The notes under the pieces: model-generated
The model's input: only the letters and a program-made list of their open reading frames with translations
Told to the model about the DNA's origin: nothing
Database searches by the model: none
Source: Oscillospiraceae bacterium
GTDB lineage: Bacteria; Bacillota; Clostridia; Saccharofermentanales; Saccharofermentanaceae
Reading direction: 5' to 3'
NCBI GenBank assembly: GCA_015069205.1
Contig: SVIZ01000007.1
Location: 1-64,000, forward strand
DNA length: 64,000 bases
Shown here: piece by piece, positions 9,801 to 16,483 of the stretch
Numbering within the stretch: the stretch's first letter is position 1
How the letters are laid out: each line of letters begins with the position of its first letter
Program-made: the position numbers and the translations under genes

Positions 9801-10347
9801 TTTTGAATCCAAGGACCAGATCACACAGATCCTGAAAGACTACAACAAGATGGTCGAAGATGCGGGCGAAGAGGACAAGAGCATCGTCTACACGGATATA
9901 GTCGGAGCCTTGATGAAGTCTGTCACAAAGATCATCAACACGATCTCATATGTACTCATCGCCTTTGTCGCTATCTCGCTCGTCGTATCGTCGATCATGA
10001 TCGGTGTCATTACGTATATCAGTGTTCTTGAGAGAAGAAAAGAGATCGGTATTCTCCGTGCCATGGGTGCATCAAAGCATAATGTTGCCCAGGTATTCAA
10101 TGCCGAGACCATGATCACCGGATTCCTCGCAGGACTTTTCGGTGTAGGTATCTCACTGTTCTTGCTGATACCTATCAATGCGCTGATCCATAAGCTCGCC
10201 GAGTCTGATGACGTGAGCGCGGTAATGCCTTGGGCAGCTGCGATCGTACTCGTTCTCCTGAGCATCTTCCTGACATTTGTAGGCGGACTTATCCCGTCGA
10301 AGTCAGCTTCAAGACAGGATCCCGTAACAGCTTTGAGAACCGAATAA
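6838..10347 (+). CDS. MacB/FtsX-type ABC exporter, ATPase-permease fusion with giant ectodomain
   Basis: The 1169-residue protein has an N-terminal ABC ATPase (about 1-225): Walker A GPSGSGKTT (38-46), signature MSGGQ (142-146) and Walker B ILLADEP (162-168). The first transmembrane helix is at about 266-287. An extracytoplasmic region of about 740 residues follows, then three C-terminal helices (about 1036-1058, 1085-1110 and 1130-1150) in an FtsX permease domain containing ERRKEIGILRAMGAS. MacB-like exporters act as dimers by mechanotransmission, moving or releasing envelope substrates such as lipoproteins, peptides or antimicrobials. The ectodomain is several times longer than the classic MacB periplasmic domain and rich in acidic and alpha-helical stretches (about 610-960). 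The substrate is unknown. No ribosome binding site precedes the start, yet the N-terminal MLQIRDIRKEY is canonical. Confidence 0.88.
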   Translation: MLQIRDIRKEYKTGSLVQKALDGVSLNLRDNEFVAILGPSGSGKTTLLNIIGGLDRYDSGDLIINGVSTKRYKDRDWDSYRNHTIGFVFQSYNLIPHQTVLSNVELALTISGISGKERKRRALEALDKVGLREQAHKKPNQMSGGQMQRVAIARALVNDPKILLADEPTGALDTETSIQVMDLLKEVAKDRLVVMVTHNPELAEDYATRIVRVKDGKIIDDSDAFNPEENADTPKPVHKNLGKASMNFFTSLALSFNNLWTKKTRTILVAFAGSIGIIGIALILSMSNGVNTYIGRIEAQTLSQYPLSIESSSISFMSMMMVSTETWEPAGEGEIIEVPSVSQILSTVRTNDLISLKEYFDSGKTNIYELTNGVEYSYGLTPQIYYYEKGTGNYRQVNPNNDFASMGLSSSSVFSSAYSMNVFYELPENESLYINQYDIKAGRWPENSQEAVLVLSNNGAVTDYIVYAFGLRDTEELDSMIRDFSNGIEVVSDQENYTWHYEDFMGATFKVVPAFEFYKYDDKNKIYTDMRNDKDYMKNLLSGAQDLKVVGIVQPKPGEDIWMLDSGIYYGENLVEELRDAADNAEIVQAQLSDREVNVLTGERFDEEESDFDMGDLFEIDEDAIQDAFKFDEDKLNFDEEAFGDMSGIDLSGALGSAMPNLSQDQISDLLDGVELKVNSDALGQGLSAIYTDYLDYASANPATDYANLPDAVAKYIASPEGSAVMREQLVKIIKESGAENIDNDVINAAVQAITQDFTQYAFQRAIEMGINPIEMDQDTRNQLFQEYIETERGRGVVDTQSQIMMNEVIENVDITPEQAQEISQALLDNYSKYATENNLPDPNALEASFKEYMDTDRAKNMITYVVATSFNTDEIMSTIMSNISGMTSQMAGQLASGIQDAIALVVERLASNMTTALQNTFEDFGSALTIDQDAFAAAFKFNMGESELQSFMSEMMGNGTSSAEGNLSAFGYCEKDNLQSITIYPKDFESKDQITQILKDYNKMVEDAGEEDKSIVYTDIVGALMKSVTKIINTISYVLIAFVAISLVVSSIMIGVITYISVLERRKEIGILRAMGASKHNVAQVFNAETMITGFLAGLFGVGISLFLLIPINALIHKLAESDDVSAVMPWAAAIVLVLLSIFLTFVGGLIPSKSASRQDPVTALRTE

Positions 10348-10354
10348 AGGGTAT

Positions 10355-11674
10355 TTAAGCGAAAAGCTTCTTTGTGCTCTTTCTGCGTGTGTTTGCAGGC
10401 TTTGCAGCATCAGCCTTCTCTTTTTCCTTGCGCAAGATCTCTTCGTGCTTTGCGATGAGATAATCGGCCGTTTTCTCTGCGCCCCTGCCGATGTTGCACC
10501 ATGTCTGTTCACGGGCAAGGTCTCTGCCTTTGGCAAGTTCTTTTGCATCTGAACCGCTGATGCAGTCTTCAACGAGCTTGCCGATATTCCCGAAGTTATC
10601 GGGTGTAAGTTTTCTTCCGATCTGGGGAAGGATCTTATAAGTCCAGAGCTCTTCTGTATCCCATGCGCAGTCATACTGTGACCAGTCGTTGGAAGGTTCC
10701 GTATAGATTACCGGCTTATTGAATACGAGCGAGAAATCGAAGATAACGCCTGAGAAATCCGAGATCAGGATATCTGCTTCGTTAAGTACATTGAAGTTAT
10801 CCGAATCGCGGTTCCACTTGAGCTTGTCTGATTCGGGGAACTGCTTCATGAGTTTGTCGATCAGGTCCTTTTCTGATGTGAAAGACTGGAGGTGAGGTCT
10901 TATTATGACCTTATAGCCTGTCTTAATGAGGTTCTCGATAAATGAAGCACCGTAAGCCGTGAGGATGCCGTTGTTGCCCCATGAAGGTGCGAGAAGGATG
11001 GTCTTTTCCTTGCCTGACCTGTCAGCTGTCTTCGCATTATCGAGGCGTTCCTTCATCTTATCAAGGTAAGGGATTCCCGTAAGAACTACTTCTTTTTCGG
11101 GAATGGAACGCATGGCCTCAAGTCTTCTGATCTCTTCTTTCTGGTATGTTCCGGATACGATAACCGCATCGTAGAAATCCAGGCCGAACATCTTATATGT
11201 TGTTATGTCGTTCGGCATGTGAGGGATATGAACATAGTAAGATGCGCCCTTGGATCTCTTCCACTGGAAGACGTCAAGGCTCGGAGTGGTAGAGAGGACG
11301 AGGTCTGCCTTGATGAAGTTCATCTTGGAGATACCCTTGTTGCCCTCACCGATAAATTCAGAATGAACATGCTTATAGTCTGCTTTAAGGGCCGGATCGT
11401 CAGGACTTGCCGTCAGATAGTGGATGTCCTTGCCGCGCTTTTCGAACTCATCCAGAACGGGCTTAAAGACATTCCAGTATCTCTTGCCTTCAGAGAAGAT
11501 GCAGATTGGGAGACGGTCGCCTTCGGCATTCTTGTCTCTTCCGCCGAGGAAGAAGAATTTGAGCTTGATGATGAGGGCATGACCGGCAAAGATAAGCACG
11601 CCTGCAATTCCGATGATGATCGAGAAGAGCATGCTTCCCGTGCCGGGATCGATATATAAGAGTTTATCCAACAT
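10355..11674 (-). CDS. CDP-glycerol glycerophosphotransferase family protein
   Basis: The 439-residue protein begins with a hydrophobic segment (about residues 10-40) and continues with the two Rossmann lobes of the TagB/TagF-type family, a GT-B-like fold. The C-terminal lobe contains the family motif ILISDFSGVIFDFSLVFNK, with the conserved DFSG/FD pattern. Earlier segments YYVHIPHMPNDITTYK and LAPSWGNNG fit the acceptor and donor lobes. Family members transfer glycerol-phosphate (or ribitol-phosphate) from CDP-glycerol to teichoic-acid-like chains at the inner membrane face. The tail is Lys/Arg-rich. The gene sits 19 bases downstream of the YidC-hydrolase fusion on the same strand with its own AAGGAG site, so the two are probably co-transcribed and act on the same envelope polymer. 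Confidence 0.8.
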   Translation of the reverse strand: MLDKLLYIDPGTGSMLFSIIIGIAGVLIFAGHALIIKLKFFFLGGRDKNAEGDRLPICIFSEGKRYWNVFKPVLDEFEKRGKDIHYLTASPDDPALKADYKHVHSEFIGEGNKGISKMNFIKADLVLSTTPSLDVFQWKRSKGASYYVHIPHMPNDITTYKMFGLDFYDAVIVSGTYQKEEIRRLEAMRSIPEKEVVLTGIPYLDKMKERLDNAKTADRSGKEKTILLAPSWGNNGILTAYGASFIENLIKTGYKVIIRPHLQSFTSEKDLIDKLMKQFPESDKLKWNRDSDNFNVLNEADILISDFSGVIFDFSLVFNKPVIYTEPSNDWSQYDCAWDTEELWTYKILPQIGRKLTPDNFGNIGKLVEDCISGSDAKELAKGRDLAREQTWCNIGRGAEKTADYLIAKHEEILRKEKEKADAAKPANTRRKSTKKLFA

Positions 11675-11693
11675 AATTATTCTCCTTCATGCC

Positions 11694-14321
11694 TTAAGAA
11701 GGATCCCCGGGAAGCAGCGACCAGTTATCTCTATCGAAAATATTATCGTGAACAGTATACCAACGGCGGTCTTCTTCGACAAACTGTGTGCCGTTATTTT
11801 CGAGTACACTGCCGCTTCCCGAAACGTAAATATACAGGTCCTGTTCCTTGGGACTCATGTCTATGGGATTGCCCGTAAAAGGATTTTCCGGTGATTCTAC
11901 GATGCCCTGGAGCGCAAGCGACGGTGTGTCGGCATTGGTCATGAAATCGTAGTTTACGGTAAAGCCTGTAGCATCAAAATCTTTTACCAGAAGCACCGGA
12001 TTGAGCTGTTCGCCGTCATATCCGATATCTGACAGGTCAAGATCGTCAAACTGATTGAACGAATAACCGTGGTCTGAAACGATGATGATCCTTGTATTGT
12101 TGTAAAGGTCATTCGATCTTAAGTAGTCGAACCACTGACCGAGGATTATGCATGCGGACATGGCGCACTGGTAGTGTGCGTAGGAAAGGTAATCTTCCAT
12201 GTGAACGGTGCGTCCGTCAACGGTAAAGCGGTCAGCGTGCTCTAAGTCGTATTGGGTGTTATCGACCACGACGGCTGCTTCATAAGAAGGCTCTGACAGG
12301 AGCGTGACGTCATGCGTGGTGTTGTTTGCAAACATGAAGAAACAGTTCTCCGCACTGTCATCGATATAGACGATGTCGTCCAATGATTCGAGAACGAGCC
12401 TGGATCCGAGATAGCCTTCATCAAGGCCTACCTGCGTATGCGCGGGATCTGAAATGACTGAAATGTTTCCGCTGCCGTAGGTATAAAGGTCGAGATTGTC
12501 GTATGTTCCGCCCGTATATACGACAGGCTGGAGAAGATAGGGCAGTGTCTTCATGAGACCGTAGCAGAAGAGGTTACGGTTGAGTCTGAGGTCGTACTCT
12601 TCACCGAGTTCCAGAAGAACCGGATCGTCGTAAGCCAGAACGCCTGTCATGTTGAATGCGTTTATCTTGTCGTTGTCATCGTATATGCTTACATCGGAGA
12701 GCCACTCATAATTTGCATACGGCGGGTCGCCAACTGATACTTTCCATCCGTTATCAGCGAAAACGGTAGGGAGCACCTTAAGCGCCTCATTATGCTTGTC
12801 TACAAGGAGGTCATCCGGCCTTTTATTCATGTTGGCCGGAGAATATTCGTAACCGCCGAAAAGAGCCGGTGCGGCGTTGTTCGTGCTGTGGCCAAGAGAG
12901 ATCGTGTTGGGATAATAAGTAAAGCCGTCGAACTGATCTTTGAGTTCGGGACGCTCATTCATGATGTAGGGAACATAGCCGCTGATCATACGGTCCAGCA
13001 TGATCACAACAACGTTCTTGCCTGTCTTCGTCATTGGTATTGCGACTTCTTCGGCGGTATTGCCGTAGCTGTAGTTATGTCCTGTGGTCATGGCAAGACT
13101 CATGAAGACGTTTAAGCTCGAGATGGCGATGACGCCTGCAAGAGCGACGCTTATGATGAGCTTTTTGTATTTTTTCAGCCTGATGAACAACAGCGCAACG
13201 ACTGCGAGTACGGCTATGTCCACAAGGATATTCAAGATGATGTCCTTGATCTCGAAACGCATGTTGTATTCATAGATGAGTTTCTTTGAAAGGTAACCGA
13301 AATTCTTGTTGAAGACTACGTAGTTTACGACGCTTACGACTGCAAGACCCGGCATTATGCCTTCAAGATATCTGGTGAACTTATTCCTGGTAAGCACGAT
13401 GAAGAGCGGAACCCAGATCATGAACGTTCCTACGGCGGTAAGTCCGCTGCTCAGGATATAAAGAACCGGGTTGCAGGGATTTACGCCGAAAGGCTTAATG
13501 AGCTCTGTCGGGTTTTCTGCAATGACGTCAGAAGGGATCATGACACCCGTAAGAACGGCAAGAACCGCACAGGAGATCATTACTACCGCAAAGCCCTTCT
13601 TGTCCAGACCAAGAGCTTCTATCTTAAGCTTTGATTCCGGCTTTGGCTTCTGCAGTTTGGTTACGATGTTTTTGCCGAGTGAGAAAACGTTATTAAGTGT
13701 CCAGTAGAAAACAAGACCTGAAGGGGAATTATAGAGCAGCACGAGGAATACGAGCGCTATCAGGATAAGCTTGACCTTGTCTTTTACCATTCCCTTTTCT
13801 GTGTAAATGAAGCCTGCAACGATGTTGATCAGCGTCATGAGTACAGGGAGGACGTTGATGCTTATAGCACCGATTGTGATAAGCGCATCAGGGGCACCGA
13901 GATCTTTGATGGGACCTAAGGATACACCCTGAAGGACCTTTAATCCTGAAAGGAAGCTGTAGGCTGCCATGAAGAACGGGATCTGTAAAAAGAGTGATAC
14001 GGATTCCTTGAATACGGCAGTTGTCTTGTAATTGTTTTCGCGGTAATAAGCCTGGAGCATCATGACGCGCTCGTCGCCCTTGAAAGCAGCCTTGATCTTA
14101 TCGACCCAGGGCTTCATGCTCTTTTTCTTTTCGAGCTGCTCCTTCTCAAGCTTGTCGGCGCGCTTATAAAGCGGCAGAACGAGAATGTTGATTACAAGGC
14201 TGATAACCACAATGGAGATACCGACATTGCCGGTAAATTTGTAGGCATAGAAGAACACAACTTCAAAAAGAAGTTTTAGCGGCTCAATAAATAGACAAAA
14301 TAAATAATCAAGAAAAGACAT
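11694..14321 (-). CDS. YidC/Oxa1 insertase domain fused to an alkaline-phosphatase-superfamily hydrolase
   Basis: The first about 220 of 875 residues match the YidC/Oxa1 core: amphipathic start, GNVGISIVVISLVINILVL helix, charged cytoplasmic hairpin (about 52-100) and later helices ending in LVFYWTLNNVFSLGKNIVTK. About five more membrane helices follow (243-262, 283-308, 322-340, 362-381, 388-405). From about residue 434 a sulfatase/LTA-synthase-like extracellular domain begins: KNVVVIMLDRM (metal ligand Asp near 443), HSTNNAAPALFGG (candidate nucleophile Thr or Ser near 479-480), NNTTHD near 664 and SDHGYSF near 750. Each half is clearly recognisable and there is no frameshift between them. 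The neighbouring glycerophosphotransferase gene suggests the enzyme domain modifies a phosphopolymer or phospholipid-linked glycan. Why it carries its own insertase is unknown. Confidence 0.85.
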   Translation of the reverse strand: MSFLDYLFCLFIEPLKLLFEVVFFYAYKFTGNVGISIVVISLVINILVLPLYKRADKLEKEQLEKKKSMKPWVDKIKAAFKGDERVMMLQAYYRENNYKTTAVFKESVSLFLQIPFFMAAYSFLSGLKVLQGVSLGPIKDLGAPDALITIGAISINVLPVLMTLINIVAGFIYTEKGMVKDKVKLILIALVFLVLLYNSPSGLVFYWTLNNVFSLGKNIVTKLQKPKPESKLKIEALGLDKKGFAVVMISCAVLAVLTGVMIPSDVIAENPTELIKPFGVNPCNPVLYILSSGLTAVGTFMIWVPLFIVLTRNKFTRYLEGIMPGLAVVSVVNYVVFNKNFGYLSKKLIYEYNMRFEIKDIILNILVDIAVLAVVALLFIRLKKYKKLIISVALAGVIAISSLNVFMSLAMTTGHNYSYGNTAEEVAIPMTKTGKNVVVIMLDRMISGYVPYIMNERPELKDQFDGFTYYPNTISLGHSTNNAAPALFGGYEYSPANMNKRPDDLLVDKHNEALKVLPTVFADNGWKVSVGDPPYANYEWLSDVSIYDDNDKINAFNMTGVLAYDDPVLLELGEEYDLRLNRNLFCYGLMKTLPYLLQPVVYTGGTYDNLDLYTYGSGNISVISDPAHTQVGLDEGYLGSRLVLESLDDIVYIDDSAENCFFMFANNTTHDVTLLSEPSYEAAVVVDNTQYDLEHADRFTVDGRTVHMEDYLSYAHYQCAMSACIILGQWFDYLRSNDLYNNTRIIIVSDHGYSFNQFDDLDLSDIGYDGEQLNPVLLVKDFDATGFTVNYDFMTNADTPSLALQGIVESPENPFTGNPIDMSPKEQDLYIYVSGSGSVLENNGTQFVEEDRRWYTVHDNIFDRDNWSLLPGDPS

Positions 14322-14434
14322 AATCGCCTCAATTATAAAAACATTCTGATATTACCGCAAGCAAACGGTGCCTGGTGGAGACAAAGTGAGTCAAAATTCA
14401 TTTATTATTCACCCAAAAACCAACCCGATTACTC

Positions 14435-14440
14435 TATAAT
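14435..14440 (+). promoter_or_regulatory. Probable -10 of the rubrerythrin-fusion gene
   Basis: TATAAT at 14435-14440 lies 54 bases before the start codon at 14494, in the divergent gap. No convincing -35 hexamer is present at 16-18 bases. A perfect PerR-type box was looked for and not seen. Confidence 0.4.
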
Positions 14441-14493
14441 ATGTTTATGTCTCCGCAAGGAAGACGCTTTCATCAGAAGAAAGGGGGATAACT

Positions 14494-15708
14494 ATGAACG
14501 GCAAAGCCATGTACAACCTGACTTACGGACTCTTTGTTCTGACGGCAAAAGACGGCGCCAAGGATAACGGCTGTATCGTTAACACGGTATCGCAGGTTAC
14601 GACCGAACCAAACAGAATATGCGTCGCGGTCAACAAGCTGAATTTCACGCACGACATGATCCATAAGACCGGCGAGTTCAATGTCTCGATCCTGACCGAA
14701 GGTTCGAAGTTTGAGACCTACAAGCACTTCGGATTCCAGAGCGGCAAGGACATCGACAAGATGGAAGCAATCGATTTCAAGCGCGCTGCCAACGGCATCG
14801 CATACATCGCGAATGAGACGAATGCTTTTATCTCGGCAAAGGTGGTAAGCGAGACTGACCTGGGCACTCACACACTGTTCCTGGCAGACGTTACTGACGG
14901 TGAAGTCTTATCAGACGATCCTTCAGTTACTTATGCGTTCTACCAGAAATACATAAAGAAGAAACCCGGCCAGGACAATGCTTCAGCGCCGGCAAAGAAA
15001 GGCTTTATCTGCACTGTTTGCGGATACATCTATGAAGGCGACGAATTACCTTCGGATTTTATCTGCCCGTGGTGCAAGCATGACGCCAGTTATTTCATCC
15101 CCACAGGCGACACACCCGCCAAAGAATCAGTGAAAGAAACAAAAACAACCAATACACAGGAGGAATCAAAAATGAGCAAGTACGCAGGCACACAGACAGA
15201 GAAGAACCTTCAGGCTGCATTCGCAGGCGAGTCCCAGGCAAGAAATAAGTACACCTATTTCGCATCCAAGGCTAAGAAGGAAGGCTACGAGCAGATCGCA
15301 GCTCTCTTCCTCAAGACAGCTGATAACGAGAAGGAGCACGCTAAGATGTGGTTCAAGGAACTCGAGGGTATCGGCACAACAGCAGAGAACCTCGCAGCAG
15401 CTGCTGACGGCGAGAACTACGAGTGGACAGACATGTACGAAGATTTCGCTAAGACTGCTGAAGCAGAGGGCTTCCCGGCACTCGCAGCTAAGTTCAGAAT
15501 GGTAGGCGCTATCGAGAAGCATCACGAAGAGAGATACAGAGCTCTCCTTAAGAACGTTGAGGCTCAGGAAGTATTCAAGAAGAGCGAAGTTAAGGTTTGG
15601 GAGTGCAGAAACTGCGGTCACATCGTAGTTGGCGAGAAGGCACCCGAGATGTGCCCCGTTTGTGCTCATCCTCAGTCTTACTTCGAGGTCAACGCAGAGA
15701 ATTACTGA
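14494..15708 (+). CDS. Flavin reductase-rubredoxin-rubrerythrin fusion (Hrb-Rbr)
   Basis: This 404-residue frame joins three redox modules. Residues 1-165 are an FMN-binding flavin reductase domain. Residues about 167-205 are a rubredoxin ([10 protein letters not shown] and CPWC knuckles). Residues 227-404 are a complete rubrerythrin with ferritin-like diiron helices ([29 protein letters not shown]) and its own rubredoxin end (CRNCG and CPVC). The first two modules match high-molecular-weight rubredoxin (Hrb), which passes NADH electrons to oxygen-reducing flavodiiron proteins in acetogens. Rubrerythrin reduces hydrogen peroxide in anaerobes. A one-chain NADH peroxidase is therefore plausible. 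A strong GGGGG site precedes the first ATG. An internal start at 15172 could make free rubrerythrin (178 residues). The gene is monocistronic with a strong terminator. Confidence 0.9.
   Translation: MNGKAMYNLTYGLFVLTAKDGAKDNGCIVNTVSQVTTEPNRICVAVNKLNFTHDMIHKTGEFNVSILTEGSKFETYKHFGFQSGKDIDKMEAIDFKRAANGIAYIANETNAFISAKVVSETDLGTHTLFLADVTDGEVLSDDPSVTYAFYQKYIKKKPGQDNASAPAKKGFICTVCGYIYEGDELPSDFICPWCKHDASYFIPTGDTPAKESVKETKTTNTQEESKMSKYAGTQTEKNLQAAFAGESQARNKYTYFASKAKKEGYEQIAALFLKTADNEKEHAKMWFKELEGIGTTAENLAAAADGENYEWTDMYEDFAKTAEAEGFPALAAKFRMVGAIEKHHEERYRALLKNVEAQEVFKKSEVKVWECRNCGHIVVGEKAPEMCPVCAHPQSYFEVNAENY
15158..15174 (+). promoter_or_regulatory. rbr: Internal ribosome binding site and start for free rubrerythrin
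   Basis: AGGAGGA (15158-15164) lies seven bases before an in-frame ATG (15172-15174). The peptide from that [16 protein letters not shown], has the canonical N-terminus of stand-alone clostridial rubrerythrins. Either two products are made or the site is a relic of two formerly separate genes whose stop codon was lost. Confidence 0.7.
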
Positions 15709-15739
15709 TATCTGCTCTTTAGTTAGTGTGATTTATTCG

Positions 15740-15772
15740 GGAATGCCTCAGAGTTCTGGGGCATTCCTTTTA
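15740..15772 (+). terminator. Terminator of the rubrerythrin-fusion gene
   Basis: GGAATGCC (15740-15747) pairs with GGCATTCC (15760-15767), followed by TTTTAT. It closes the transcript 14 bases before the first stem-loop of the downstream array. Confidence 0.85.
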
Positions 15773-15785
15773 TTGGTTTAGGGGA

Positions 15786-16038
15786 TTTACGTACCTATTT
15801 GAAGAAAAGCGTTTCAGGTACGTAAAATTTGTGAGTATCGCTTTGAAATTATGTACCTATTTGTGAAAAAGCCTTCTCAGGTACGTAATTTTACTCTTGA
15901 TTACGCGTTTTCGAAGTGTTTGAAGCTTCATTTTACGTACCTAGAAACGAAAAACAGCTTTCAGGTACGTAAATCCTGTGATACTTGCTTTGAAATTACG
16001 TACCTATTTCGGAAAAATGCTCTTCAGGTACGTAATTT
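15786..16038. repeat. Stem-loops 1-4, TTACGTACCT family in two duplicated pairs
   Basis: Stem-loops 1 and 3 have 11-bp arms TTTACGTACCT/AGGTACGTAAA; 2 and 4 have 13-bp arms AAATTACGTACCT/AGGTACGTAATTT, with one T-G pair in 2 (position 15852). All loops contain GAAAA(A) then GC and a short inner GAA/TTC pairing. The spacers before 2 and 4 are alike (GTGA, then GCTTTGAAATTA), so the 1-2 and 3-4 pairs form a direct repeat with period 146-147. Confidence 0.8.
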
Positions 16039-16064
16039 TTGAGCATGAAGAATTTTCAAAATCA

Positions 16065-16106
16065 TTTACGTACTAAAAACCCAATATTCCATTTTTAGTA
16101 CGTAAA
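16065..16106. repeat. Stem-loop 5, perfect 15-bp stem of intermediate type
   Basis: TTTACGTACTAAAAA (16065-16079) pairs perfectly with TTTTTAGTACGTAAA (16092-16106) around a 12-base loop. Its outer half matches stem-loops 1-4; its CTA/TAG step and A-run resemble stem-loops 6, 7 and 9, so it links the two families. Confidence 0.85.
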
Positions 16107-16116
16107 CGGGAACTGC

Positions 16117-16376
16117 ATTACTTACTAGAATCGAAAAACTCGATTTTGGTAAGTAATATTTGGGCCAAAGAGCACTCATGAGAGAATAATTTACTTACCA
16201 GAATCAGAAAATCGATTTTTAGTAAGTAAAATTCTGAAAATCCTGACCCCAAAAGAGCACAATTTACTTACCAAAAATGAAAAACTTAAATATGGTAAGT
16301 AAAATCTCAAAAAGCAACACCGGGAAAGCGGATAATTTACTTACCAAAATCCAAAAATTCATTTTCAGTAAGTAAA
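16117..16376. repeat. Stem-loops 6-9, TTACTTAC family with 73-base period
   Basis: The motif TTACTTAC begins at 16118, 16191, 16264 and 16337, an exact 73-base period. Each is matched by GTAAGTAA in its right arm. Stem-loop 6 pairs over 17 positions, two of them G-T, around a 7-base loop. Stem-loops 7 and 9 have a 9-bp outer stem, a small internal loop and a 5-6 bp inner stem; stem-loop 8 has an 11-bp stem. The spacers share a weak CCAAAAGAGCAC-like segment. Confidence 0.8.
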
Positions 16377-16441
16377 GCACAAAAAAGGGATACCTCATGA
16401 TTGAAGTGAACCCCTGAAGTTGGCCGATTTAAAATGAGTAT

Positions 16442-16478
16442 AAGGACTGATTCCTTGCCTGGCAAGGAGCCAGTCCTT
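16442..16478 (-). terminator. Hairpin after the two-receiver regulator gene
   Basis: AAGGACTG (16442-16449) pairs with CAGTCCTT (16471-16478), with an inner pairing of CCTTGCC (16453-16459) and GGCAAGG (16461-16467). It lies five bases beyond the minus-strand stop at 16484. The following T-run is weak. Confidence 0.6.
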
Positions 16479-16483
16479 TAAGT

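Larger units (their letters stand above)
15786..16376. repeat. Array of nine related stem-loops in a gene-free convergent interval
   Basis: Nine imperfect palindromes fill this interval: 15786-15826, 15846-15891, 15932-15973, 15993-16038, 16065-16106, 16117-16157, 16190-16230, 16263-16303 and 16336-16376. Each has an outer stem of 9 to 17 bp starting with TTACGTAC or TTACTTAC and an A-rich loop, usually containing G/C followed by four or five A. Spacers of 10 to 40 bases are poorly conserved. Several mismatches between arms are G-T pairs, which keep pairing in a single strand. None has a T-run after it. No credible gene lies inside; short frames here just read through the repeats. Upstream is the rubrerythrin terminator and downstream a convergent regulator gene. 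Function unknown. Confidence 0.85.

Noticed and set aside
14322..14493. PerR operator before the rubrerythrin-fusion gene
   Set aside because: The AT-rich stretch TTTATTATTCACC was considered, but it lacks the 7-1-7 dyad symmetry of a PerR box.
15851..16042. Small 63-codon reading frame within the stem-loop array
   Set aside because: It has no ribosome binding site and its residues simply translate the repeats (recurring QVRNF), so it is not treated as a gene.
15786..16376. CRISPR array
   Set aside because: The repeats are long palindromes with variable loops, and spacing is uneven (52 to 84 bases in the first part). Units are not near-identical and no cas gene is in the window.
15786..16376. 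A series of intrinsic terminators
   Set aside because: None of the stem-loops is followed by a run of T on either strand, and the outer stems are AT-rich. A real terminator for the upstream gene already exists at 15740-15772.
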